The notes under the pieces are model-generated. The model saw only the letters and a list, made by a program, of their open reading frames with translations. It made no database searches and had not been told where the DNA came from. Both the position numbers and the translations under genes were made by a program. 64,000 bases of DNA from Micromonospora sp. NBC_01813 (lineage in GTDB: Bacteria; Actinomycetota; Actinomycetes; Mycobacteriales; Micromonosporaceae): assembly GCF_035917335.1 (NCBI RefSeq), contig NZ_CP109067.1, positions 1,490,501 to 1,554,500 of the forward strand. Direction: 5' to 3'. This document shows, one piece after another, positions 26,474 to 36,680 of the stretch; the first letter of the stretch is position 1; every line of letters begins with the position of its first letter.

Positions 26474-27055
26474 ATGTCGCACGCCGGACCGGACGACGAA
26501 CAGATCACCTCGTGGGCGATGGCGGCCGGGGACGGTGATCGGGCTGCGGCCACCGCCTTCATCCAGGCGACCCAACGTCACGTGCAGCGGTTCCTCACCC
26601 ATCTGGTGGATGCCGCCGAAGCCGAGGACCTCACCCAGGAGACCTACCTAAGGGCGATGCGTTCGATTCGGGGCTTCGCCGGCAGGTCCACGGCGCGTAC
26701 CTGGCTCCTGGCGATCGCCCGCCGGGTCGCCGTGGACCACATCCGGGCCCTCGTCGTCCGCCCACGGGTCGCTGACCTGGACGATTGGCAGGCCGTCGCG
26801 GAGTCGACCAGCACCGGCTCCCGGTTCGAGGACGCACTCGTGCTGCGGCAGCTGCTGGGTGGCCTCGACGCGGACCGGCGGGAGGCCTTCGTCGCCACCC
26901 AGGTCCTCGGACTGAGCTATGCCGAGGCGGCTGAGGTGTGCGACTGCCCGATCGGCACGATTCGTTCGCGGGTCGCGCGGGCCCGCCAGGACCTCGTGGC
27001 GGCGATGACCGAGCAGGACCAGACCCCCGGGCAGCGGCTGCGCGCGATCAGCTGA
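26474..27055 (+). CDS. ECF RNA polymerase sigma factor
   Basis: 193 aa. Region 2 is seen in DAAEAEDLTQETYLRAMRS and TARTWLLAIARRVAVDHIR; region 4 in AFVATQVLGLSYAEAAEVCD and IGTIRSRVARARQDL. It would direct transcription of a small regulon when released from its anti-sigma partner at 26332. ATG 26474 is the family start; the upstream open frame to 25574 is a shadow of the anti-sigma gene. Confidence 0.9.
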   Translation: MSHAGPDDEQITSWAMAAGDGDRAAATAFIQATQRHVQRFLTHLVDAAEAEDLTQETYLRAMRSIRGFAGRSTARTWLLAIARRVAVDHIRALVVRPRVADLDDWQAVAESTSTGSRFEDALVLRQLLGGLDADRREAFVATQVLGLSYAEAAEVCDCPIGTIRSRVARARQDLVAAMTEQDQTPGQRLRAIS

Positions 27056-27115
27056 TCTCCCGGCCGCCGGCCCGCGCTCCGCAGCCAACGGCCCGGTTCG
27101 CCGGTCCGGGCGGCG

Positions 27116-27745
27116 TCAGTGGCCGCGGCTGATCCATTCCGCGAGATGCGGTGCTTCGGCGCCGATCGTCGTGCTGTCTCCGTGCCCGGTGTGCACCACG
27201 GTGGCGGCGGGCAGGGTCAGCAGCCGGTCCCGGATCGAGGCGATGATCGTGCCGAAGTCGCTGTAAGAACGGCCGGTGGCACCGGGCCCGCCAGCGAACA
27301 GCGTGTCGCCGGTGAAGAGCACCCCGAGGTCGGGGGCGTGCAGGCTGCAGGCTCCGGGGCTGTGCCCCGGGGTGTGCAGTACCCGCAGCACGGTGTCGGC
27401 GACGGTCAACTGCTGGCCGTCGGTGAGTTCACCGTCCGGCGGCCGCTGCGGATGGACCTGGTCCCACAGCACCCGGTCGGCCGGGTGCAGCAGGACCGGA
27501 GCGCCGGTGGCGTCGGCCAGCGCCGGCGCGACCCGAACGTGATCGTCGTGGGCGTGCGTGGCGATGATCGCCCGGACGGTGCGCCCGCCGATGACGGTAC
27601 GGATGGCGTCGACGTCGTGTGGTGCGTCGAGCACCACACACTCGGCGTCGTCGCCGATCACCCAGACGTTGTTGTCGACGTCGAAGGTCTGCCCGTCCAG
27701 CGAGAACGTCCCGGAGGTGACGGTGTGGTCGATCCGGGCCGCCAT
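27116..27745 (-). CDS. MBL-fold hydrolase, mycothiol-linked glyoxalase II-like
   Basis: 209 aa metallo-beta-lactamase fold with THAHDDH (HxHxDH), LHTPGHSPGACSLH and FTGDTLFAGGPGATGRS, closing with HTGHGDSTTIG. Homologues paired with the mycothiol-dependent dehydrogenase hydrolyse S-formylmycothiol or a related thioester. Its ATG (27745) overlaps the dehydrogenase stop by one base (TGATG), so the two are translationally coupled. Confidence 0.85.
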   Translation of the reverse strand: MAARIDHTVTSGTFSLDGQTFDVDNNVWVIGDDAECVVLDAPHDVDAIRTVIGGRTVRAIIATHAHDDHVRVAPALADATGAPVLLHPADRVLWDQVHPQRPPDGELTDGQQLTVADTVLRVLHTPGHSPGACSLHAPDLGVLFTGDTLFAGGPGATGRSYSDFGTIIASIRDRLLTLPAATVVHTGHGDSTTIGAEAPHLAEWISRGH

Positions 27746-28830
27746 CAGAACACCACCACCGAACGCAGCACGTCACCGTGGTGCATCTTGGTGAACGCCT
27801 CCTCGACCTGGTCGATGCCGATTTCCTCGGTGACGAACGCGTCCAGGTCGAGCCGACCCTGGCGGTACAGCTCGGTGAGCATGGGGAAGTCGCGTGACGG
27901 CAGGCAGTCGCCGTACCAGCTGGACTTGAGCGCGCCGCCGCGGCCGAAGACGTCCAGCAGCGGCAGCTCCACCCGCATGTCGGGGGTGGGCACCCCGACC
28001 AGGACCACGGTGCCGGCGAGGTCGCGGGCGTAGAACGCCTGCCGCCACGTCTCCGGGCGGCCCACCGCGTCGATGACGACGTCGGCGCCATGCCCGTCGG
28101 TGAGTGCCTGGATCGCCTCGACGACGTCGCCGGCGCGGGCGTCGACGGTGTGGGTGGCGCCGAAGCCACGGGCCCAGTCCAGCTTCCGTGGGTCGGTGTC
28201 CACCGCGATGATCGTCGTCGCTCCGGCGATCGCGGCTCCGGCGATCGCCCCGTCGCCGACCCCGCCGCAGCCGATGACCGCGACGGAGTCACCCCGGCCG
28301 ACGCCGCCGGTGTTGATCGCGGCGCCGAGGCCGGCCATCACGCCGCAGCCGAGCAGCCCGACGGCGGCGGGTCGGGCCGCCGGGTCGACCTTGGTGCACT
28401 GCCCGGCGTGCACCAACGTCTTCTCGGCGAAGGCTCCGATGCCCAGGGCGGGGGAGAGCGTGGTGCCGTCGGTCAGGGTCATCTTCTGGGCGGCGTTGTG
28501 GGTGGCGAAGCAGTACCAGGGCCGGCCGCGGACGCAGGCCCGGCAGGTGCCGCAGACCGCCCGCCAGTTGAGCACCACGAAGTCACCCGGGGAGACGTCG
28601 GTGACGCCGGCGCCGATCTGTTCGACGACGCCGGCCGCTTCGTGGCCGAGCAGGAACGGGTAGTCGTCGCTGATGCCGCCGTCGCGGTAGTGCAGGTCGG
28701 TGTGGCAGACGCCGCACGCCTGGACGCGGACCACCGCCTCGCCCGGACCGGGATCCGGTACGACGATCGTGGTGACCTCGACCGGCGTACCGGTGCTGCG
28801 GGAGATCACCCCTCGGACCTGCTGGCTCAT
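27745..28830 (-). CDS. S-(hydroxymethyl)mycothiol dehydrogenase
   Basis: 361 aa zinc alcohol dehydrogenase of class III type (AdhE2/MscR). [12 protein letters not shown] and GHEAAGVV give the catalytic zinc ligands, [16 protein letters not shown] the structural zinc, and [14 protein letters not shown] the NAD site. It oxidises the formaldehyde-mycothiol adduct, the actinobacterial formaldehyde detoxification route, and precedes the coupled hydrolase. ATG 28830 has a strong AGGAGGGG upstream; further upstream frame is antisense to other genes. Confidence 0.88.
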   Translation of the reverse strand: MSQQVRGVISRSTGTPVEVTTIVVPDPGPGEAVVRVQACGVCHTDLHYRDGGISDDYPFLLGHEAAGVVEQIGAGVTDVSPGDFVVLNWRAVCGTCRACVRGRPWYCFATHNAAQKMTLTDGTTLSPALGIGAFAEKTLVHAGQCTKVDPAARPAAVGLLGCGVMAGLGAAINTGGVGRGDSVAVIGCGGVGDGAIAGAAIAGATTIIAVDTDPRKLDWARGFGATHTVDARAGDVVEAIQALTDGHGADVVIDAVGRPETWRQAFYARDLAGTVVLVGVPTPDMRVELPLLDVFGRGGALKSSWYGDCLPSRDFPMLTELYRQGRLDLDAFVTEEIGIDQVEEAFTKMHHGDVLRSVVVF

Positions 28831-28947
28831 CGGACCCCTCCTGAAACTTCGTCGTCTCACGCAGGTTCCGAACCTACCGCCGTCGGGGCCGGCGTGGAAC
28901 CGGCCCGGTGGTTCCCACCTGACCTGGGGCCGGGAAGGATGGCAGCG

Positions 28948-30069
28948 GTGAGCGAGGATCTCGACGTACTGCGCGGGCAGGTCCGTGACCTGGCCGCCCG
29001 GTGGCGCGCGGCCGGCCGGTTCCGGCCGAGGTGCGACGCCTGGCTGCGGGGACACGACATCGGGTTCAGCCGGGAGCTGGCCCGGCGGGGTTGGATCGGC
29101 ATCACCTGGCCCCGTGAACACGGTGGCGGCGGACGGTCGAACCGGGCCCGGCTGGTCGTGACGGAGGAGCTGTTGCGGGCCGGCGCGCCGGTGGCCGCGC
29201 ACTGGATGGCCGACCGCCAGATCGGGCCGGCGATCCTGCGTTACGGCACACCCGAGCTGCAACGGGAGTTCCTGCCCCGGATCGCCGCCGCCGAGGTGAC
29301 GTTCTGCCTGGGCATGAGTGAGACCGAGGCCGGCTCGGACCTGGCGGCGGTGCGGACCACCGCCACCCGTGACGGCGACGGCTGGCGGATCACCGGCGCG
29401 AAGGTGTGGACCAGCCACGCGCACCGCAGCAGCCACGCCTACGTGCTGGCCCGCACCGGGGGTGGGCAACGCCGCCACGAAGGGCTGAGCGAGTTCGTGG
29501 TCGACCTGGCCAGTCCCGGGGTGACCGTCCGCCCGATCATCGACCTGCAGGGCGAACACCACTTCAACGAGATGATTTTCGACGACGTACCGGTCCCGGA
29601 CGGCTGGGTGATCGGCCAGGTCGGTGCCGGCTGGCGTCAGGTCACCGAGCAGCTGTCGTTCGAACGGGGCGGTCTGGAACGGGTGTTGAGCACCTACCCA
29701 CTGCTGGAGGCACTGGCCCGGTCGGTCCGTTCCGGGGCCGAACCCGACGCGGTGCGGGCTGTCGGTGAGCTGGCCGCCCGGCTGGCCGTCCTGCGCCGGA
29801 TCGCCTGGGAGATCGCCGCCGACCTGGACACCGGTGCCGCGCCGGTCCGCCGGGCGGCGCTGCTCAAACACCTCGGCACCACGTTCGAACGCGACGTCAC
29901 CGAGACCGCCCGCCGGGTCAGTGGGGTGCGTCCCGACCCGACCGCGGCGGGCCTGCCGGGCCTGCTGGCTCAGGGAATCCTGGCGGCACCGGGATTCTCC
30001 ATCCGGGGCGGCACCACCGAGGTGCTGCTCACCCTGATCGCCCGAGGGGAGGCAGACGGTGGCCGCTGA
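28948..30069 (+). CDS. Acyl-CoA dehydrogenase family protein
   Basis: 373 aa flavoenzyme: [38 protein letters not shown], the FAD-binding [12 protein letters not shown] and [15 protein letters not shown] at the C-terminus. It introduces a double bond into an acyl-CoA; substrate unknown. GTG 28948 is chosen because GGGAAGG sits nine bases upstream; ATG 28939 overlaps that site. Its 3' end overlaps the next acyl-CoA dehydrogenase, suggesting the two form a heteromeric enzyme as in steroid and other actinomycete pathways. Confidence 0.87.
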   Translation: MSEDLDVLRGQVRDLAARWRAAGRFRPRCDAWLRGHDIGFSRELARRGWIGITWPREHGGGGRSNRARLVVTEELLRAGAPVAAHWMADRQIGPAILRYGTPELQREFLPRIAAAEVTFCLGMSETEAGSDLAAVRTTATRDGDGWRITGAKVWTSHAHRSSHAYVLARTGGGQRRHEGLSEFVVDLASPGVTVRPIIDLQGEHHFNEMIFDDVPVPDGWVIGQVGAGWRQVTEQLSFERGGLERVLSTYPLLEALARSVRSGAEPDAVRAVGELAARLAVLRRIAWEIAADLDTGAAPVRRAALLKHLGTTFERDVTETARRVSGVRPDPTAAGLPGLLAQGILAAPGFSIRGGTTEVLLTLIARGEADGGR

Positions 30070-31186
30070 CGAACCGACCGACGAGTCCGTGCTGCGTCAG
30101 GTCACCGCCGAGGTGCTGGCCGGGGTGCCGGCCGACGCGCTGGCGGCGACGGCAGGTGAACTCGGCTGGCCGAGCGTCGGGATCGCCGAGTCCAGCGGCG
30201 GTTCGGGCGGTACGCTGCGCGACGCGGCGGCGATCGTCCGCGCGGCGGCCGCGTACGCCCCGGAGTTGCCCCTGGTGGAGCAGCTGCAGGCGAACTGGCT
30301 GCTCGCTCAGGCCGGCTGGTTGGACCCGAGAGCCGTCGGACCGCCGCCGGCCGTGGTGCTGCCCGAACCGGACGCGCCGATCACCCTGACCACCGGCCTG
30401 GACGGGGTGGCGGGCGCGGTGGCCGGCGCGGCGACCGCCTCCGCGTTGCTGGTCGCCGCCATCGCCGCCGACGATGGTCGGCCGGTGCTCGCCCTGGTCG
30501 ACCAGCGGGCCGGCGGGGTACGGGTCGAGCCCGGCGAGAACCTGGCGGGGGAGCCGCGCGACCGGGTGACGCTGCGGGGCTGCGCCGCGCTGCGGGTGGC
30601 CCGACCGGCACCGGAGGTGACCCGGATCCGGGTACGGGAGTCGGTGCTGCGTACCGCCGCGCTGCTCGGCGCCATCGAGCGGGCCTGCCAGTTGACCGTC
30701 GACCATGTGCGGGTCCGCGCCCAGTTCGGCAAGCCCTTGCTGGCCCAGCAGGCGGTCGCCCACGCGGTGGCCACCATGGCGGGGGAGCGGGAACAGAGCC
30801 GGGCGGCGTTCGGTGTCGCGCTGGACGCGTGGGACACCGACGCGGAGGGCGGCGGCGCCGACCCGGCTCACCGGGTGGCGGCGGCGCGGATCGTCCTGAG
30901 CCGGGCGGCGACCACGGTGGCCCGGCTGGCGCACCAGCTGCACGGCGCGGTCGGCATCACCCGGGAACACCCGCTGCACCGCGGCACCGTACGGTTGCTC
31001 GCCTGGCGTGACGAGCCGGACAGTGCCCGGACCGCCGCGCATATCCTGGGCGAGGTCGTCACCGGTGACGGCGACCTGTGGGAGTGGACCGTCACCGGCC
31101 GGACACAGGAGCTGACCCGTGCAGACCGTTTCGCTGCGTACCGCCGACCATCACGGGGTGCGGCTGCTGACCCTCGACGATCCTGA
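30059..31186 (+). CDS. Acyl-CoA dehydrogenase-like partner protein
   Basis: 375 aa with the acyl-CoA dehydrogenase C-terminal bundle ([37 protein letters not shown]) but a shortened, Ala-rich N-terminal half. Such divergent subunits pair with a catalytic one. GTG 30059 overlaps the preceding gene by 11 bp with GGGGAGG upstream. Its end overlaps the enoyl-CoA hydratase start by 68 bp, so the true stop region is unusual but the frame is uninterrupted. Confidence 0.82.
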   Translation: MAADEPTDESVLRQVTAEVLAGVPADALAATAGELGWPSVGIAESSGGSGGTLRDAAAIVRAAAAYAPELPLVEQLQANWLLAQAGWLDPRAVGPPPAVVLPEPDAPITLTTGLDGVAGAVAGAATASALLVAAIAADDGRPVLALVDQRAGGVRVEPGENLAGEPRDRVTLRGCAALRVARPAPEVTRIRVRESVLRTAALLGAIERACQLTVDHVRVRAQFGKPLLAQQAVAHAVATMAGEREQSRAAFGVALDAWDTDAEGGGADPAHRVAAARIVLSRAATTVARLAHQLHGAVGITREHPLHRGTVRLLAWRDEPDSARTAAHILGEVVTGDGDLWEWTVTGRTQELTRADRFAAYRRPSRGAAADPRRS

Positions 31187-31877
31187 CCGGCGCAACGCGA
31201 TCGGTACCCGGATGATGCGGGAGCTCACCGAGGCGGTGGCGGCGGTCGCGGCCGACCGGGACGCCCGGGTTCTGGTCGTCACCGGCGCCGGCACCGCGTT
31301 CTGTGCCGGCGCGCACCTCGATGAGATCTTCGGCGGGCCGGTCCGTCCGGTCAGCCAGACCCGCCGCGACCTGGAGGACATCTACCGCAGCTTCCTCGCG
31401 GTGCGTGACCTGGATCTGCTGACGATCGCGGCGGTGCAGGGGCCGGCGGTCGGTGCCGGACTCAACCTGGCGATGTGCTGCGATCAGCGGTACGCCGGCC
31501 CCGACGCCCGGTTCGGGGCGACGTTCACCCGCATCGGGCTGCACCCCGGCGGTGGCTGTACCTACTTCCTGGTCGACGCGCTCGGCCCGCAGCGGGCCAT
31601 GCAGATCCTGCTCGACGGCGCGATGCTCGACGCCACGCGGGCCCACGAACTCGGTCTGGTGCTGGAGGTGGTCGACGATCCGCTCGCCGCGGCGCTCACC
31701 GCCGCCGGCCGCTACGCCGACCTCGATCCGCACCTGGTGCGGCACATCAAACAGAGCGTGCGGATCGCCGCGACGGCCGGCCTGGACCCGTCGCTGCAGT
31801 ACGAGGCGTGGGCCCAGGCCGCGTCCGCCAGCGACCCGGCGGTGCTGGCGACCCTGCTCGGCGGCCGCCGCCGCTGA
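31119..31877 (+). CDS. Enoyl-CoA hydratase/isomerase family protein
   Basis: 252 aa crotonase fold. VTGAGTAFCAGAHLDE and VQGPAVGAGLNLAMCCD form the oxyanion hole, followed by FGATFTRIGLHPGGG. The substrate is unknown; with the two upstream dehydrogenases it makes a short beta-oxidation-like operon. GTG 31119 has AGGAG upstream. Confidence 0.87.
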   Translation: MQTVSLRTADHHGVRLLTLDDPDRRNAIGTRMMRELTEAVAAVAADRDARVLVVTGAGTAFCAGAHLDEIFGGPVRPVSQTRRDLEDIYRSFLAVRDLDLLTIAAVQGPAVGAGLNLAMCCDQRYAGPDARFGATFTRIGLHPGGGCTYFLVDALGPQRAMQILLDGAMLDATRAHELGLVLEVVDDPLAAALTAAGRYADLDPHLVRHIKQSVRIAATAGLDPSLQYEAWAQAASASDPAVLATLLGGRRR

Positions 31878-31884
31878 CGCGCTG

Positions 31885-33075
31885 TCACACCACGCCGATC
31901 GGGCCTTCCCGTGGGCCTGACTCCTGTGCCGGCTGCACCGCGAGGGACGGGAAGTCCGCCAGGTCCCCGTCGGGTTCGGCGTCCCATTCGGGAAAGACCA
32001 GGTCGCTCTGCAGGTAGAGGCAGAGCAGTTGGGTGAGGTGCCGCAGCCCTTCGAGGTGGGTGCGTTCGTGTCCGTGGGTGGCGTCCACCCCGAAGCCGAG
32101 CAACGCGACCCGGGCGTGGGCGCCGGCCTCCACGGCGGCCGCCACGTCCGAGCGGTAGTAGTCGAACACGTCGCGGACCAGGTCGACGTCGTGTTCGGCG
32201 GCGAGTGCGGCCAGCTTACGGGTCAGGTGGTAGTCGAACGGCCCGACGCCGTCGCCCATCGCCAGGGTGGCGGCGTCCTCGCGGGACTGCTGTCCGGGGG
32301 CGACCACGGCCGCGTCGACCGAGACGATCTCCGCGACGTCGGGGTCGAGGCCGTGGCTGGCGCCGTGGCCGATCTCCTCGGTGCAGGTGATCAGCAGATG
32401 TGCGGTGACTGGCGGCTGCCGGCCGGCGTCGACCATCGCCTTGACGGCGGTCAGCACGGCGGCCACCCCGGCCTTGTCGTCGAGATGACGGGACTTGACG
32501 TATCCGCTGGGGGTGATGGTCGGTGCCGGTAGCATCGCGGCGAAGTCGCCGACGTCGATGCCGAGCGCGCGTAGCCCGGCGATGTCGGTGACCTGTTCGT
32601 CGACGCGGACCTCGACCTGCTCCCAGCCGACGCCCTGCAGGTCGACGGCCTCGTTGTAGCGGTGTCCGCTCGCCTTCAACGGCAGCACCTGCCCGGTGAC
32701 GACCCGGTCGAGGTCGTCGGTGAAGATCCGCACGTGGGCGCCTTCGGCGAACCGGGCGCTGTGGGTGCCGATCTGCTTGAGTTCCAGCCGGCCGTTCTCC
32801 TTGAGCCGTTTGACCATTCCGCCGATCGTGTCGGTGTGCACCACGATTGCCCGGTCCGCGCCGGTGGTCCGGGGGCCACACAGCGAGGCGCTGAGCGCAC
32901 CCCGCCGGGTGACCGTGAACGGCATGCCGAGCGCGGACAGCCGCTCCCCGACGTACTGCTGGACATGATCTGTCCGGCCGGACGGACTGGGGATGTCCAG
33001 CAGTTCCAGCAGCACCTGCTGCAGGTAGTCCAGGTCCAGTTTCAGTGGGGCGGGAATGTTCGGGTCGGCCGGCAT
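31885..33075 (-). CDS. M42-family peptidase of the NAGGN osmoprotectant system
   Basis: 396 aa. Metal-site motifs are visible: VVHTDTIGGMV, SRHLDDKAGVAAVLTAV, CTEEIGHGASHG and VSVDAAVVAP. Peptidases of this subfamily accompany synthesis of N-acetylglutaminylglutamine amide and may recycle or trim the dipeptide. It is the last gene of the minus-strand operon, 22 bp after the synthetase. Length is slightly above the usual M42 size. Confidence 0.85.
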   Translation of the reverse strand: MPADPNIPAPLKLDLDYLQQVLLELLDIPSPSGRTDHVQQYVGERLSALGMPFTVTRRGALSASLCGPRTTGADRAIVVHTDTIGGMVKRLKENGRLELKQIGTHSARFAEGAHVRIFTDDLDRVVTGQVLPLKASGHRYNEAVDLQGVGWEQVEVRVDEQVTDIAGLRALGIDVGDFAAMLPAPTITPSGYVKSRHLDDKAGVAAVLTAVKAMVDAGRQPPVTAHLLITCTEEIGHGASHGLDPDVAEIVSVDAAVVAPGQQSREDAATLAMGDGVGPFDYHLTRKLAALAAEHDVDLVRDVFDYYRSDVAAAVEAGAHARVALLGFGVDATHGHERTHLEGLRHLTQLLCLYLQSDLVFPEWDAEPDGDLADFPSLAVQPAQESGPREGPIGVV

Positions 33076-33097
33076 GCGAAGACCGTACCGTCGCCGC

Positions 33098-34909
33098 TCA
33101 CGGCGCTGTCGCCGCCCCGCCGGGCCCGGCCGGTGTCCACCGCCGCTGCTGCGCGTTGGTGCCCGGGAACAACAGGTCGATGAAGCGTTCAGCGGTCGGC
33201 TGCGGTTCGTGGTTGGCCAGCCCGGGCCGCTCGTTCGCCTCGATGAACACGTGCTCCGGCTGATCGGGAGCGGACACCAGCAGATCCATTCCGGTCACCG
33301 GGATGGCGAGTGCCCGGCTGGCCGCGACGCACGCGGCGGCCAGGTCGGGATGCAGCCGGTCGGTCACGTCGTGGATCGTTCCCCCGGTGTGCAGGTTCGC
33401 GGTACGCCGCACGGTCAGCAGCTGCCCGGTCGGCAGGACGTCGTCCAACGCGTACCCGGACTCGGCGACCACCTCCCGGGTCAGGTCGTCCAGCGGGATC
33501 TTCGACTCGCCGCCGGTGGCCGCGGACCGCCGCCGGCTCTGCCGCCGGATCAGCTCCGTGACGGTGTGTACGCCGTCGCCGGTGACCGCCGCCGGTCGGC
33601 GTACCGCCGCGGCCACCACCTCGTGGTCGATCACCAGCACCCGCAGGTCCTCGCCCTGGTGCCGCTGTTCGATCAGCACCTCGGGGCAGTGTTGGCGGGC
33701 CAGGGCCACCGCGGTCCGCAGCGCGTCGGGCTCGGTGACCCCGACGGTGATCCCGGTGCCCTGCTCGCCGCGGGTCGGCTTGACCACCGCCTCGCCGACC
33801 TCGGCGAGGAACGCCTCGTCGGCGGCGTCGCCGGTGGCGGTGCGGCCCCGAGGTACCGACAATCCGGCGTCGGCCAGTACCCGGCGGGTGACCCGCTTGT
33901 CGTCGCAGCGGCTCATCGCCACCGCCGAGGTCAGCTCGGACAGCGATTCCCGGGTGACGAGGGTGCGGGCGCCGTGGGTCAGCCGCAGTTCGCCCCATGC
34001 CGCGTCGATCACCTCGACCCGGATGCCGCGCCGCATCGCCTCGTCGGCGACGATCCGCGCGTACGGGTTCAGATCGTCGTAGCCGTCGGGCATGCTGGCC
34101 AGGAAGAGCCGTTCGTTGATCGGGTTCTTGCGCTTGACGCACAACGTCGGGGTGCGCTCGAAGCCGAGCCGTTCGTAGAGTCGGATCGCGCCGTCGTTCT
34201 CGGCGAGGACCGACAGGTCGACGTAGACCCGGCCCCGGTCGGCGAGCCGGCCGGCGAGGGCGAGTAGCAGCGCCTGCCCGGTGCCCGGTGGGGCGTGCAG
34301 CGGGTCGACGGTGAGGCACCACAGGCTCGCGCCGTTGTCCGGGTCGTCGAAGACCGCGACGTGGTCGATCCCGGTGACGGTGCCGACGACCTGACCGGTG
34401 ACCGATTCGGCGACCAGGTGCACGAACTGTTCGGTGGCCGCGTTGTCGACGAGGGTCTGCACCGGCGCGGTGACCATGCCGTTGTGGGCGTAGATCCGGT
34501 TGACGGCGTCGGCGTCGGCGTCGTCGCGCAGCGGGCGGATCCGTAGTCCGGGTTCCTCCGTGTCGGGTGCGTCGACCCGACTCAGCGCCAGCCGGAAGGT
34601 CAGCGACGGGTCGATGAACAGCTCGTCCGGCAGCCGGGACACCAGCACGTGTGGGTCGGGCAGATAGATGCAGATGTCGCGGGAGCCGGCGGCTTCCGAA
34701 CGTAGGACGTCGGCGACGGCCGACGGGTCGGCGAAGGTCTGGCCGAAGACCAGCCGACCCCAGCCGCATTCCAGGATGATGTCGGCGCTGTCGACGGGTT
34801 TGGCCGGTGGGTCACCCGGGACGGTCGGGTCGCCGCCGGGGCCGATGCGTTCCCGGCGGGGTGGGGCGGTGTCGGGGCGGGGGACGTTCGTGTCGTCAGT
34901 CAATGCCAT
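33098..34909 (-). CDS. ngg: N-acetylglutaminylglutamine synthetase (GNAT plus ATP-grasp)
   Basis: 603 aa fusion. An acetyltransferase domain (about 100-290; LRIRPLRDDADADAVNRIYA, LHAPPGTGQALLLALAGRL) is followed by an ATP-grasp domain (VVKPTRGEQGTGITVGV, DLRVLVIDHEVVAAAVRR, VFIEANERPGLANH). It acetylates glutamine and ligates a second glutamine to form the dipeptide osmolyte backbone. ATG 34909 overlaps the end of the upstream amidotransferase by 14 bp. Confidence 0.88.
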   Translation of the reverse strand: MALTDDTNVPRPDTAPPRRERIGPGGDPTVPGDPPAKPVDSADIILECGWGRLVFGQTFADPSAVADVLRSEAAGSRDICIYLPDPHVLVSRLPDELFIDPSLTFRLALSRVDAPDTEEPGLRIRPLRDDADADAVNRIYAHNGMVTAPVQTLVDNAATEQFVHLVAESVTGQVVGTVTGIDHVAVFDDPDNGASLWCLTVDPLHAPPGTGQALLLALAGRLADRGRVYVDLSVLAENDGAIRLYERLGFERTPTLCVKRKNPINERLFLASMPDGYDDLNPYARIVADEAMRRGIRVEVIDAAWGELRLTHGARTLVTRESLSELTSAVAMSRCDDKRVTRRVLADAGLSVPRGRTATGDAADEAFLAEVGEAVVKPTRGEQGTGITVGVTEPDALRTAVALARQHCPEVLIEQRHQGEDLRVLVIDHEVVAAAVRRPAAVTGDGVHTVTELIRRQSRRRSAATGGESKIPLDDLTREVVAESGYALDDVLPTGQLLTVRRTANLHTGGTIHDVTDRLHPDLAAACVAASRALAIPVTGMDLLVSAPDQPEHVFIEANERPGLANHEPQPTAERFIDLLFPGTNAQQRRWTPAGPGGAATAP

Positions 34910-36680
34910 GACTCTGCAGCCACATCTCCAGCAGTCCGAGTTGCCACAATTTGTTGCCACGAAGTGGGGTCAGTTCGGCGTTCGGATTCCGCAGCAAGGT
35001 GTCGACGTAGTCGTCGCGGAACAGCCCGCGGTGGCGGGCCTGCGGGGCGTGCAGGGCGTCGCGGACCCGGTCGAGCAGCTTGCCTTCCAGATGGGTCAGG
35101 CCCGGCACCGGGAAGTACCCCTTCGGCCGGTCGATCACCTCCCAGGGCAGCACCCGTCGACCGATCTCCTTGAGTACCCCCTTGCCGCCCTGAGCCAGCT
35201 TCAGCTGCGGCGGGCAGGCGGCGGCCAGTTCCACGAACTCGTGGTCGAGGAACGGCACCCGGGCCTCCAGGCCGTGCGCCATCGTCATGTTGTCGACCCG
35301 CTTCACCGGGTCGTCGGTGAGCATGACGGTGGTGTCGATGCGCAGTCCGGCGTCGACCGCCTGCTCGGCTCCGGGCGCGGCCAGATGCGCGGCGACGTAC
35401 TCGCGGGCGGGGTCCCCGCCGGTCAGGTACGCCGGGTCGAGTACCTGGGCGAGGCCGGCGGCGTCCCGGTCGAAGAACGCCGCGGCGTAGGTGTCGAGTG
35501 CCTGGTCGCGGCCGACCTGCGCCAGCGGCGGGTACCAGTGGTAGCCGCCGAGGATCTCGTCGGCGCCCTGACCGGACTGCACCACCTTGAGGTGCTCGGA
35601 CACGACCTGGCTGAGTAGGTAGAACGCGACGCAGTCGTGGCTGACCATCGGCTCGCTCATCGAGGCGACCGCCGCTTCCAGCGGCGGCACCAGATCCCGG
35701 GCGGCGACGCGGATCTGGTGGTGATCGGTGCCGAAGCGCTGCGCGACGAGATCGGAGTAGACGAACTCGTCGCCTTCCCGGCCGCCGACCGCGTCGAAGC
35801 CGATGGAGAAGGTGGCCAGTCCGCGCTGGCCCTGCTCGGCCAGCAGAGCCACCACGAGGCTGGAGTCCAGTCCGCCGGAGAGCAGGACGCCGACCGGCAC
35901 GTCGGCGACCATCCGACGCTGCACCGCCGTGGTCAACGACTCGAGCAGGGCGTCCTGCCAGTCGGTAGCCGACCAGTCGGCGTGCCGGGGGTCGCGGGCG
36001 AACGGTGGGTTCCAGTAGACGTGCTCGTCGACCCGACCGTCGGGTTGGTAGACCCGTACGGTCGCGGGCGGCAGCTTGCGGACCCCGGTCAGGATGGTGC
36101 GCGGTGGCGGCACGACGCTGTGGAAGCTGAGGTAGTGGGCCAGCGCCACCGGGTCGATGCTGGTGTCGACGCCGCCGCCGGCCAGGAGGGCGGGCAGGGT
36201 GCTGGCGAAGCGGACGACGCCGGGTGTCTCGTTGACGTACAGCGGCTTGATGCCCAGCCGGTCGCGGGCCAGGATCAGCCGGCCGGTGTCCCGCTCGGTG
36301 ATGGCGACGGCGAACATGCCGATCAGGTGGTCGACGAAGTCGACTCCCCATTCGGCGTACGCCTTGACGACGACTTCGCTGTCACCCTGGGAGAAGAACC
36401 GGTGGCCCCGTGCCTGGAGTTGCTCGCGCAACTCCCGGTAGTTGTAGACGCATCCGTTGAAGACTCCGGCGAGGCCAGCCGCCGAGTCGACGATGGGCTG
36501 GCTGCTCGCCGCCGACAAGTCGATGATCTTGAGCCGCCGGTGGCCGAAGGCGACCGCTCCGTGTGACCAGGAACCGCCTTCGTCAGGTCCGCGGTCACTC
36601 ATTGTCGCCGCCATCCGTTCCACCGCGCCGGTGTCGGCGCGGGAACCGTCGCGGCGAAGCTCTCCCGCAAGTCCGCACAT
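34896..36680 (-). CDS. N-acetylglutaminylglutamine amidotransferase (AsnB-like)
   Basis: 594 aa. The class II glutaminase domain starts with the nucleophile Cys2 (MCGLAGELRRDG) and has NGCVYNYRELREQLQ; the synthetase domain carries the ATP loop LLSGGLDSSLVVALLAEQG. It amidates the C-terminal carboxylate of the acetylated dipeptide, giving NAGGN, a compatible solute. First gene of the operon; expression is likely osmotically controlled but no site is recognised. Confidence 0.88.
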   Translation of the reverse strand: MCGLAGELRRDGSRADTGAVERMAATMSDRGPDEGGSWSHGAVAFGHRRLKIIDLSAASSQPIVDSAAGLAGVFNGCVYNYRELREQLQARGHRFFSQGDSEVVVKAYAEWGVDFVDHLIGMFAVAITERDTGRLILARDRLGIKPLYVNETPGVVRFASTLPALLAGGGVDTSIDPVALAHYLSFHSVVPPPRTILTGVRKLPPATVRVYQPDGRVDEHVYWNPPFARDPRHADWSATDWQDALLESLTTAVQRRMVADVPVGVLLSGGLDSSLVVALLAEQGQRGLATFSIGFDAVGGREGDEFVYSDLVAQRFGTDHHQIRVAARDLVPPLEAAVASMSEPMVSHDCVAFYLLSQVVSEHLKVVQSGQGADEILGGYHWYPPLAQVGRDQALDTYAAAFFDRDAAGLAQVLDPAYLTGGDPAREYVAAHLAAPGAEQAVDAGLRIDTTVMLTDDPVKRVDNMTMAHGLEARVPFLDHEFVELAAACPPQLKLAQGGKGVLKEIGRRVLPWEVIDRPKGYFPVPGLTHLEGKLLDRVRDALHAPQARHRGLFRDDYVDTLLRNPNAELTPLRGNKLWQLGLLEMWLQSHGID

